From the NCBI GenBank assembly GCA_020444545.1, contig JAHLKT010000005.1, forward strand, positions 62,001-126,000: 64,000 nt of DNA. The letters run 5' to 3'. Positions 14,326 to 21,527 of this stretch are shown piece by piece. Made by a program: the position numbers and the translations under genes. Position 1 is the stretch's first letter; every line of letters begins with the position of its first letter. The notes under the pieces were generated by a model. That model made no database searches, was not told where the DNA came from, and saw only the letters and a program-made list of their open reading frames with translations. Origin of the DNA: Desulfarculaceae bacterium. Its GTDB lineage: Bacteria; Desulfobacterota; Desulfarculia; Desulfarculales; Desulfarculaceae.

Positions 14326-16260
14326 ATGTCCACTGATGCAACTAAGATAGTCGGGAAATTGGTGTTAGAAACGGACCAAGCCAGTGTAGATCGCACAGCA
14401 AAAGAAATAAGTTCTGTATTTACTTGGATGAAACAAGAGTTCGACCTCTTCTCGAATTCTACCTGGGACGGGTTCAAGGACTACTCCCGGGACACCTCCA
14501 AGGACGTGACCAAGACCTGGGAAAGCACCACCAAGGACATGAAGAACCTCACCGCCAAGTCGCTGTGGGGCACGGTGTCGGCCTGGTTCGATGACGACAT
14601 GCACCAGGTGGAGAACATCTGGGACAACGCCTGGAACAGCATGATCGGTTCGGCCGACAAAGCCTGGGACGGCTTCCTTAACCGCGCCGTGAACCGGGCC
14701 TGGTCGGGCGTGGGCGGCATCTTCGACAAGGTGGTAATGGACCCAGCCAGCGACTGGCTGAGCGGCGCGCTGGGGCTTTCCGGTTCCAGCATTCACTTTA
14801 ACGACAAGATGGAGGACTTTTTCGCGGCCGTGGAAATGGGCGACTCCTATTGGGAGGCCCTGAATACGGCCGACATCCTCCCCACCGGCGGAATCACCAA
14901 GGCGATTGCGAGTTGGTTCGGTGGAAGCGAACCCGCCGTGGCCGAGACCGTCTCCGAAGCCCTGGCCAACAGCGCCTCCCTGTTCGACTTTGGCAGCCAG
15001 GCCAGCCTGTATGGCACGGAGGTAGTCTCCGAATCCATGGCCAACAGCGCCGCCTTGTTCGACTTCGGCAGCCAGCCCAGCCTGGGCAGCGGGCTTGGCG
15101 CGGGCCTGGCCACGCCCTTGGGGGCCTTCGGGTTGGCCCTGGCGCCGGGCATGGTGGGCATGCTGTTCCACGATGAGATCAGCGGCCTGCTGGGCATGGA
15201 TACCGACCCCATGACCCCGGAGGAGGCCATAAGCAACTGGCAGGGCCAGGAGAACTTCCTGGCCGGGCTCAGCGGCAACATAGCCGGGGCGGGCCAGGAA
15301 TGGGCCGAGCTGGCGGGCACCCAGTTCGGGCTGTTCGGCCAGGCGGCCCAGGAGGCGGCCGAGGATTTGGAGCGCCTGCGGACCGTGGCCGGCTACACCC
15401 AAGAGCAGCTCGACGGGGTGGTGGCCTCGCTGGACCCCCTGAGCCAGGAGCTGGTGACCAGCGGGCAGGCGGCCAACACCCTGGAGGACGAGGTGCGCCA
15501 GCTGGCCGTGGAGATCCACGCGGCGGCCAACAGCATGGCCCTGACCGACCAGGCCACGATCCAGTTCAACGGGCGCATCGACGACTTGGCCGGGCGGCTG
15601 GGGCTCTCGGGGGACGCGGCCCAGGAGTTCAAGAGCGCGCTCTACGGCCTGGCCGACGGCTTCAGCGCGGGGGGCGAGGAGGCGGCGGGCTTCGAGGCGG
15701 CCCTGGACGCCTTCACCCAGGGCACCCTGGCCTCGCTGACCTCGGGGGCCGAGGGCTCCCGCGAGGCCATCCAGGGGCTCATCAGCTCCATGAAAGGGGT
15801 GTCCGGGGCCTCGGGCATCAGCGTGGAGGACATGGGCGACGGCACCACCCGCTTCACGGCAATGGACTACGCCTCGGGCGGCACGGTGGACAACCTGGGC
15901 CTGTACCACGCCGGGAGCGGGGGCAACGCGGCCTATGGCTATTACCACTCCGGCGGGCTGGTGGCGGGCTGGCCCAAGGCCCACGCCGGGGCCCTGATCA
16001 GCTCCCTGGCCCGCGACGAGGTACCCCTCGTGGCCCGGCGGGGGGAGTACGTGGTGCGCGCCGAGGCGGTGAACGCGGCCACCCTGCCGGCGCTCAAGGC
16101 CCTGAACCAGGGCGGGGGCATGGCCGGGGGGGACATGCAGGTGAACTTCACCATCAACCTCAACGGCAACCTCATGGGCAACGACGACCAGATCGAGGAC
16201 ATGGTGCGGCTCATCGAGAGCCGGCTGCGGCAGCTGAAAAGCAGCCGTTGGGGTGCCTAG
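14326..16260 (+). CDS. Full-length tape-measure-like protein
   Basis: 644 aa. Residues 1-45 are the variable N-terminus. About 46-116 are the B-version block shared with the truncated copies, ending NSMI. About 117-290 contain duplicated ASLFDFGSQ / AALFDFGSQ segments and a Gly/Ala-rich hydrophobic stretch (LGAFGLALAPGMVGMLF). About 330-500 are alpha-helical, coiled-coil-like and Ala-rich. The C-terminus has the usual ending of phage tail tape-measure proteins: YYHSGGLVAGW, then VPLVARRGEYVVRAEAV around residue 573, a Gly-rich linker and a VNFTINLNGN strand. No tail, capsid or terminase genes are nearby. It could be a domesticated tail gene, or part of a tail-like structure encoded elsewhere. 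The first 140 bases are AT-rich; the rest match the genome. Confidence 0.75.
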   Translation: MSTDATKIVGKLVLETDQASVDRTAKEISSVFTWMKQEFDLFSNSTWDGFKDYSRDTSKDVTKTWESTTKDMKNLTAKSLWGTVSAWFDDDMHQVENIWDNAWNSMIGSADKAWDGFLNRAVNRAWSGVGGIFDKVVMDPASDWLSGALGLSGSSIHFNDKMEDFFAAVEMGDSYWEALNTADILPTGGITKAIASWFGGSEPAVAETVSEALANSASLFDFGSQASLYGTEVVSESMANSAALFDFGSQPSLGSGLGAGLATPLGAFGLALAPGMVGMLFHDEISGLLGMDTDPMTPEEAISNWQGQENFLAGLSGNIAGAGQEWAELAGTQFGLFGQAAQEAAEDLERLRTVAGYTQEQLDGVVASLDPLSQELVTSGQAANTLEDEVRQLAVEIHAAANSMALTDQATIQFNGRIDDLAGRLGLSGDAAQEFKSALYGLADGFSAGGEEAAGFEAALDAFTQGTLASLTSGAEGSREAIQGLISSMKGVSGASGISVEDMGDGTTRFTAMDYASGGTVDNLGLYHAGSGGNAAYGYYHSGGLVAGWPKAHAGALISSLARDEVPLVARRGEYVVRAEAVNAATLPALKALNQGGGMAGGDMQVNFTINLNGNLMGNDDQIEDMVRLIESRLRQLKSSRWGA

Positions 16261-16505
16261 CGGGGTTGGGCCAGGGGGAAGGGATCGGCCTGGGGCGCGC
16301 AAGGCCGGGCGTAGTCGCCCTCCGGGGCCTCGCCCCGGTTCACCGCGTCGAACAGGGCGCACTGCTCGGCGAGGGACAGCCCCTCGAAACGGCGCTGAGC
16401 CGCGTCCCCGCCCTGGCCCCGGCACAGGGCGCAGCGCGTGGGGGAGCAGCCTTGGCAGGCCCGGCAATCCGGGCAGGGATGTTTTTTCTCGCCGGTGGTG
16501 GTCAT
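16257..16505 (-). CDS. Small cysteine-rich protein
   Basis: 82 aa, with GAGGTG before the ATG. The N-terminal third is packed with Cys (CPDCRACQGCSPTRCALCRG), a probable zinc or iron-sulfur binding knuckle. The rest is polar (LSLAEQCALFDAVNRGE). It overlaps the end of the tape-measure-like gene by four bases on the opposite strand. No family recognised. Confidence 0.55.
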   Translation of the reverse strand: MTTTGEKKHPCPDCRACQGCSPTRCALCRGQGGDAAQRRFEGLSLAEQCALFDAVNRGEAPEGDYARPCAPQADPFPLAQPR

Positions 16506-16583
16506 GCTTGCACCTCTAATTTATAGTTAAGCATTTTGCGGCGCATTGCATCCCGTAGAGCGAAATCCTTAAGGCGCGTGCTC

Positions 16584-17192
16584 ATGGACCTGACCACCAT
16601 ACAACAGCTCATCGCCGACAACGGCTATTGGGCCCTGTTCGTGGGCACCTTTCTGGAGGGGGAGACCTTTTTCATCCTGGCCGGGGTGGCCGCGCGCAAG
16701 GGCCTCTTGAACCCCTACTACGTGGCCCTGATCGCCATGGCCGGCGGGTTCATCGGGGACCAGGTGTTTTTCATCCTGGGGCGCTGGCGGGGCATGGACG
16801 CGGTGACCTGGTCGCGCTCGGTGGCCCGCAAGGCGGTGGAGGCCCGCCGTCACATCCGCAGGCACGCGGTGCTGCTGATATTGCTCAGCCGCTTCCTTTA
16901 CGGCCTGCGCATGGTCATACCCCTGGCCTGCGGCATGGCCGGGGTGCCCATCTGGCGCTTCGTGGCCCTGAACTTCATCTCGGCCCTGGCCTGGTGCCTC
17001 ACCTTCGGAGGCATCGGCTACTTCTTCGGGGGGCTCATCTTCGATCAGCTGGACGTGGTGCGCGGCCTGCAAGTGCTCTTGCTGGTGCTGGTGGCCGTAT
17101 TGGCGGTGAGCTATCTGGTGGTGCGCGCGGTCAAGCGCCGCCTGCTGGACGACAACCCTTCCGATTCCAACGGAGACTCCCCGGAAAACTAG
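16584..17192 (+). CDS. DedA family membrane protein
   Basis: About 202 aa. It has the SNARE-associated/DedA pattern: GTFLEGETFFILAGVAARKG near residue 25, then GGFIGDQVFFILGRWRG and LSRFLYGLRMVIPLACGMAG, with several membrane helices. DedA proteins are implicated in phospholipid (undecaprenyl phosphate or phosphatidylethanolamine) flipping and membrane homeostasis. I chose the ATG at 16584, with AAGG about 10 bases upstream, because it gives the usual DLTTIQQLIADNGYW start; upstream TTG and GTG codons would add a basic tail. Confidence 0.9.
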   Translation: MDLTTIQQLIADNGYWALFVGTFLEGETFFILAGVAARKGLLNPYYVALIAMAGGFIGDQVFFILGRWRGMDAVTWSRSVARKAVEARRHIRRHAVLLILLSRFLYGLRMVIPLACGMAGVPIWRFVALNFISALAWCLTFGGIGYFFGGLIFDQLDVVRGLQVLLLVLVAVLAVSYLVVRAVKRRLLDDNPSDSNGDSPEN

Positions 17193-17208
17193 GGCGATTC
17201 CCCGATAA

Positions 17209-17697
17209 CTAGGGCGCGCTCACCTGAATGGTGATGGGCAGGCTGAGCGAAGCGGGCATGTGGCAGACCTGGTCGTCGCAGGCCTGGTAGCTGATCTTGG
17301 CCGTGGCGCTGTAGGCGCCGGGCTTGACGCTCGACGCCACCTTGCCGCTCAGGGCCAGGCTGACCTTGTCGCTGTAGACCTTCACCGGCTTATCGGAAAA
17401 CTGCACCTTGGCCTCGTGGGCCGGGGGGAACGCCGGGGCGGCGAAGCTGATGCCCGCCGGCGCGCTGAAGCTCACCTTGGTGGGGATAAGGCCGTCGTCC
17501 CCGGCCGAGGGGCCGTTGATGTGCAGCTTGGGCGCGATGGTCAGGCGCAGCTCTAGGCTGAAGGCCTGGCCCGGCTTGGCGGCCACCACGGCGGGCTCGG
17601 TCCGGCCCTTTACTATGGGGCCTTCCATCATGGCCGAGGCGGCCAGGGGGGCGGCCAGCAAGGCCATGGCCATGATCAGGATTGCCGATATGCGCAT
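17209..17697 (-). CDS. Periplasmic DsbD-alpha-like (thiol:disulfide interchange) domain protein
   Basis: 162 aa. A signal peptide covers residues 1-22 (ISAILIMAMALLAAPLAASA). The rest is an immunoglobulin-like domain of the DsbD N-terminal type. It includes PKLHINGPSAGDDGLIPTKV and, near the end, YQACDDQVCHMP, whose two Cys match the DsbD-alpha redox pair. Full DsbD has transmembrane and thioredoxin domains after this one; here it stands alone and would need a separate membrane electron donor (CcdA-like). It lies 27 bases after the aminotransferase-like gene on the same strand, probably cotranscribed. Confidence 0.8.
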   Translation of the reverse strand: MRISAILIMAMALLAAPLAASAMMEGPIVKGRTEPAVVAAKPGQAFSLELRLTIAPKLHINGPSAGDDGLIPTKVSFSAPAGISFAAPAFPPAHEAKVQFSDKPVKVYSDKVSLALSGKVASSVKPGAYSATAKISYQACDDQVCHMPASLSLPITIQVSAP

Positions 17698-17724
17698 GAT
17701 GCTCTACTCCGGGGGCGCGCGCCC

Positions 17725-18756
17725 TCAGTCCTCCAGGCTGGTGAGAATGCCGATGGGCTTGGCCTTGGGCGCTTGGCAGGAGCTGGGGCCGGCGTCGCGC
17801 CAGCCCAAGGGGGCCATCTTGCCCTCGGGCAATACTTTGAGCCGGGCGCAGGCCCGGGCCAGGCGCGGCCACACCAGATCCTGGGAGTCCTCGAGGTCCA
17901 GGCTCAGGTCCAGCATGACGAGGGTGGCCAGCTTGAGGCGCTCCTCCTGGGCCAGGCCCATGAAGGCCCATACCCGGCGGCCCTCCAAGCGGGGCATGGC
18001 CAGGGGACCGCTCAGGCGCACCTCGTCGCCCAGGCCGGCCTTGGCGGTCATGTACTTGAGGCCCACGGCCAGGCTGCGCCCCAGATCATAAAGCCGGGCC
18101 GAAAGGTCGCTGTCCGCGGCCAGCTCCAGCAAATGGGACACCACCTCGATGGTCTCCGGAGCGGGCGGTTGGGCGGGCTCGGGCGGAGCCTCGCCCCGGC
18201 CGGCCAACACGCCCAGGGTGCGCCCGGCGGGCAGGGCGGGGGACCACAACACCATGTCCGGCTCCAGGCCGTAGGCCGCCGAGGCGCCGCCCCGGCCCAG
18301 GCGCAGGCCGGTGGCGGATTCGTCCACCACCAGGAGCATGCCCGCCTCGCGGGCCTCCGCGGCCATGCGGCCACAGGCGGCCTCGCCGGGGCTCCAGTCG
18401 CAGCGCAGCACCGCCACGCCGGGCTCGCCGCCGGGCGAGGAGAGCGCCTGGCCGGTGCCCGGGGCCATCCAGGCCACGCCCTTGGGGCGGCCCGAGGCCG
18501 CGGCCAGGCGGCTGGCCGCCAGCACCGCCTGGGGCGGCTTGGCGTACAGGCGCACCCATTCGGCCCAAGGCCACTGGGCCCTGAGGTTGTCGGGGATGCT
18601 CTCCGGAGCCGTCTCGTAGATGGTCACGGTGAGGGGCAGGGCCAGGGACGGGTCGGAGTAGTCCACCATGGGGCCCGGGTCGGGGGCCTGTTTTTCCCAA
18701 ATGGCGGCGAGTAGCTCGCTCTGTTCGGGCGTGGGCTGCAACCGGTCGCTTTGCAT
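17725..18756 (-). CDS. Degenerate class III aminotransferase-fold protein
   Basis: 343 aa. The core follows the glutamate-1-semialdehyde aminotransferase pattern: AGMLLVVDESATGLRLGRGG, then AAYGLEPDMVLWSPALPAGR and TLGVLAGRGEAP. The Asp of VVDE that pairs with the cofactor pyridine nitrogen is present. The segment that normally carries the Schiff-base lysine (LGKxxGGG) reads WSPALPAG, without a lysine. It is also shorter than usual (about 430 aa) and its N-terminal domain is poorly conserved. It is therefore probably not a PLP-dependent transaminase and may have a binding or structural role. The pairing with a DsbD-alpha protein gives no further clue. Confidence 0.65.
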   Translation of the reverse strand: MQSDRLQPTPEQSELLAAIWEKQAPDPGPMVDYSDPSLALPLTVTIYETAPESIPDNLRAQWPWAEWVRLYAKPPQAVLAASRLAAASGRPKGVAWMAPGTGQALSSPGGEPGVAVLRCDWSPGEAACGRMAAEAREAGMLLVVDESATGLRLGRGGASAAYGLEPDMVLWSPALPAGRTLGVLAGRGEAPPEPAQPPAPETIEVVSHLLELAADSDLSARLYDLGRSLAVGLKYMTAKAGLGDEVRLSGPLAMPRLEGRRVWAFMGLAQEERLKLATLVMLDLSLDLEDSQDLVWPRLARACARLKVLPEGKMAPLGWRDAGPSSCQAPKAKPIGILTSLED

Positions 18757-18960
18757 ACTTTATAACCTTAGTGCGGGTGGGCGCCGTTTGCATTATAGCC
18801 TTAGGCCGCGGCCATGCCAAGGAGCATGGCCACAACCAGTCCCGGCCTAGTGTATCTCCTTGCGCTATGCTAAAATTCCCACAGCAGACTCCGCCCCAGG
18901 GGTCGCCCCGCACAAAGCCAAAAAACCTCTCCGGCCCGGCCGGAAATCGAGTGCAAGGCT

Positions 18961-20562
18961 GTGAACATACCAACCAACACCCAGGCCAGCCCCGGCAGCG
19001 ATAGCCTGAGCATCCTCTTGGTGGATGACGAGGCCAACATTCGCGAGGCCCTGGCCGAATATCTCGCCAGCCTGAACAATCACCGCCTGGTGACCGCGGC
19101 CAACGGCAAAGAGGCCCTGGAGTGCTTCGCGCCGGGCAAGTTCGATTGCGCCTTTTTGGATCTTAAGATGCCGGGCATCACCGGGGTGGAGCTGTTGGCC
19201 CGGCTCAAAGAGCTGGACCAGACCCTGCCGGTGGTGATCATGACCGGCTTCCCCTCCCTGGACGCGGCCATCGACACCATGCGCCAGGGAGCCAGCGACT
19301 TTTTGGTAAAGCCCTTCAACCTGGACCAGGTGCAGGCCACCCTGGAGCGGGTGGTGCGCGAGCATCGCCTGTTGCAGGAGAACCTCCGGCTCTCCGAGCG
19401 CCTCAAGCAGCAGGATAAGATCGAGCGCCTCAACCGGGAGCTGAGCCGCCGGGTGCACGAGCAGCAGGTCTTGCATGAGATGTCCGACGCCCTGGACCGG
19501 CTGCACACCTCCGAGGACATCTACCAGGGCATCGCCGATCTGGCCCGGGAGCACCTGGACGCGGGCAAGGCCGCGGTGCTGCTTTTGGACCCGGCCAGCA
19601 ACCAGCTGGTGGTGATCGCCCAGAGCGGTTTCTCCCCGGAAACGGTGGGGCAGGTGACCGGCAAGGAGGGCGAGGGTTTCTGCGGCCGGGTCATGGCCGG
19701 GGGCAAGCCGGTGATGGGCCGCCCCGAGGCCATGGAAGAGGTAGACCGCCTGCTGCCAATGAATGGCAGCCTGCTGTGCCTGCCCATCATGATCCGCGAC
19801 CAGAGCCTGGGCCTGTTGTTGGTGGGCGAAAAGCGCGGCAGCCTGCCCTTTAGGGGCGAGGACGCCTTCCTGGCCCGCTTTCTATTGCAAAAGGCGGCCC
19901 TGAGCGTGGAGAACATCGCGCTCTACGAATCCATGGTCTCCAACCTGCACTCCACCCTGGGCGCGCTGGTTCGGGCCATGGAGGCCAAGGACCCTTACAC
20001 CCGCCAGCACAGCCGCCGGGTGACCAACCTGGCGGTGCTCACCGCCGAGGCCATGTCCCTGGGGGTCAGCCAGATCGAGTCGCTGAAGTTCGCGGGCTAT
20101 CTGCACGACATCGGCAAGATCGGCATCAAGGACCACATCCTGCTCAAGGAGAGCAAGCTCACCTCCGAGGAATATGAGGAGATCAAGCGCCACCCGGATA
20201 TCGGCGAGTCCATCATCCGGGCCATGGACTTGAGCCAGGACGAGCGCCACATCGTGCGCCACCATCACGAGCGCTGGGACGGCCGGGGCTATCCCGACGG
20301 GCTGGCCGGCGAGGACATCCCCCTCCTGGCCCGGGTGGTGGCCGTGGCCGATGCCTACGACGCCATGACCTCGGACCGCTCCTACCGCCGCTCGCGCAGC
20401 GTGCAGGAGGCGGTGGCCGAGCTCACCGCCTGCGCGGGCAGCCAGTTCGACCCCTCGGTGGTGGAGGCCTTTGTGCGCATGCTGGCCCGCTACCACCAGG
20501 ACATGGAGAGCATGGCCGCCGAGATGGACCCGGCCGGCTCCGGCCTCGGTGACGGCAAATGA
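18961..20562 (+). CDS. Response regulator with GAF and HD-GYP domains (putative c-di-GMP phosphodiesterase)
   Basis: 533 aa, GTG start. The receiver domain covers residues 17-130, with the VDDE acidic pair, phospho-acceptor Asp67 in FLDLKMPG and Lys in LVKPF. A coiled coil (about 130-165) leads to a GAF domain (about 175-320). The C-terminal HD-GYP domain carries HDIGKIGIKDH, the HHERWDGRGYP segment and DAYDAMTSDRSYR. All expected metal-binding residues of an active phosphodiesterase appear present. It overlaps the histidine kinase gene downstream, so this is a two-component pair whose output is c-di-GMP breakdown rather than DNA binding. Confidence 0.93.
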   Translation: MNIPTNTQASPGSDSLSILLVDDEANIREALAEYLASLNNHRLVTAANGKEALECFAPGKFDCAFLDLKMPGITGVELLARLKELDQTLPVVIMTGFPSLDAAIDTMRQGASDFLVKPFNLDQVQATLERVVREHRLLQENLRLSERLKQQDKIERLNRELSRRVHEQQVLHEMSDALDRLHTSEDIYQGIADLAREHLDAGKAAVLLLDPASNQLVVIAQSGFSPETVGQVTGKEGEGFCGRVMAGGKPVMGRPEAMEEVDRLLPMNGSLLCLPIMIRDQSLGLLLVGEKRGSLPFRGEDAFLARFLLQKAALSVENIALYESMVSNLHSTLGALVRAMEAKDPYTRQHSRRVTNLAVLTAEAMSLGVSQIESLKFAGYLHDIGKIGIKDHILLKESKLTSEEYEEIKRHPDIGESIIRAMDLSQDERHIVRHHHERWDGRGYPDGLAGEDIPLLARVVAVADAYDAMTSDRSYRRSRSVQEAVAELTACAGSQFDPSVVEAFVRMLARYHQDMESMAAEMDPAGSGLGDGK

Positions 20563-21284
20563 GCTCCGCCGCCTTGACCCCCGAAATTTTGCGGGCCCTC
20601 TTGGATCGCGAGCGCCTGCTCCTCGCCGGACGCCTGCTGCCCGGAGTGGTGCACAATCTCTCCGGCGGGGTGCAGACCATGTCCCTGCCCCTGGACCTGG
20701 CCCGCCTGGCCCTGGGCCGGGGCGACAGCCAAAAGCTGGCCGACAAGCTGGAGACCATGCGCGAGGGCCTGGAGCGCATGACCATGGAGGTGGGGCTTTT
20801 GGCCCGGCGCAGCCGCACGGACCGCAAGCTCGCCTCCGAGCCCCTGGACCTGGCCGAGCTGGCCGGCGGGGAGCTGGATTTCTGGCGGAGCGACCTGTTC
20901 ATGAAGCACGAGGTGCGCCTGGAGCGGGAGCTGCAAGGCGACCTGCCTCTGGCCCGCTGCGCCCCGGCGGACGCGGCCCTGGCCCTGAATCTCGTGTTGG
21001 CCAACGCGGTGGAGGCGGTGCAGGGCGGCCCCTCGCCGGTGATAGTGGTGAGCGCCCTGGCGGTGGAAAACGGCCTGGCCCTGGAGGTGTCCGACACCGG
21101 CCCCGGCCCCGAGGCGGAGCTGGCCAAGAGCATGTTCGAGCCCTTCACGGGCGACAAGGGCGAAGGGCACGACGGCCTGGGCCTGTTCCTGGCCCGCGAG
21201 GCGCTGAGGCCCTGGTGCGGCGAGGTGGCCTGGCTGCCCGAGGCGGGGCGCACCACCTTCCGGATCAGCCTGCCCCGCGCCTAA
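20559..21284 (+). CDS. Soluble sensor histidine kinase
   Basis: 241 aa with no transmembrane segment. The H-box is LLPGVVHNLSGGVQTMSLPL near residue 30. The ATPase part has an N-box-like NLVLANAVEAV, a G1 box VSDTGPGP and a G2 region DGLGLFLAREA. A dedicated sensory domain is missing, so the input must come by protein contact or by the GAF domain of its partner. The ATG overlaps the stop of the HD-GYP response regulator (ATGA), which is the likely phosphotransfer partner. Confidence 0.85.
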   Translation: MSSAALTPEILRALLDRERLLLAGRLLPGVVHNLSGGVQTMSLPLDLARLALGRGDSQKLADKLETMREGLERMTMEVGLLARRSRTDRKLASEPLDLAELAGGELDFWRSDLFMKHEVRLERELQGDLPLARCAPADAALALNLVLANAVEAVQGGPSPVIVVSALAVENGLALEVSDTGPGPEAELAKSMFEPFTGDKGEGHDGLGLFLAREALRPWCGEVAWLPEAGRTTFRISLPRA

Positions 21285-21302
21285 CTTAAATTTCGCGGAA
21301 AA

Positions 21303-21515
21303 TCAGTCCTTGGACGGAGGCCCCTGCTCGCAGGAGGCGCACTCCGTGGGGGTGGGGCCGCTCAGGGGCTCTATCTGATGGCAGGGCCCGCCGCCCCCGC
21401 AGCCGCAGCCGCATGAGGGCGCGCCGGGCTGGGGCCGAAAGGTGCGCAGCAGGCGCCGCCCCACGAACCAGGCGGCCAGCCCCACCACAACGGCCACGAT
21501 GATTCCTTGCCACAT
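21303..21515 (-). CDS. FeoB-associated Cys-rich membrane protein
   Basis: 70 aa. One N-terminal membrane helix (GIIVAVVVGLAAWFVGRRLL) is followed by a Cys-rich cytoplasmic tail, CGCGCGGGGPC and then CASCEQ. This matches the small protein that often ends feo operons. AAGGAGG lies about 8 bases before the ATG, and it lies 12 bases after feoB on the same strand. Its role in Fe(II) transport is presumed from context. Confidence 0.85.
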   Translation of the reverse strand: MWQGIIVAVVVGLAAWFVGRRLLRTFRPQPGAPSCGCGCGGGGPCHQIEPLSGPTPTECASCEQGPPSKD

Positions 21516-21527
21516 GCGCTTACCTCC

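Noticed and set aside
9289-16260. Toxin-immunity (polymorphic toxin) interpretation of the array
   Set aside because: Variation is at the N-termini with constant C-termini, the opposite of polymorphic toxins. No toxin domain is recognisable.
15300-16526. Long Gly/Arg-rich plus-strand ORF overlapping the tape-measure-like gene
   Set aside because: Typical GC-rich shadow frame with no start context and no recognisable features.
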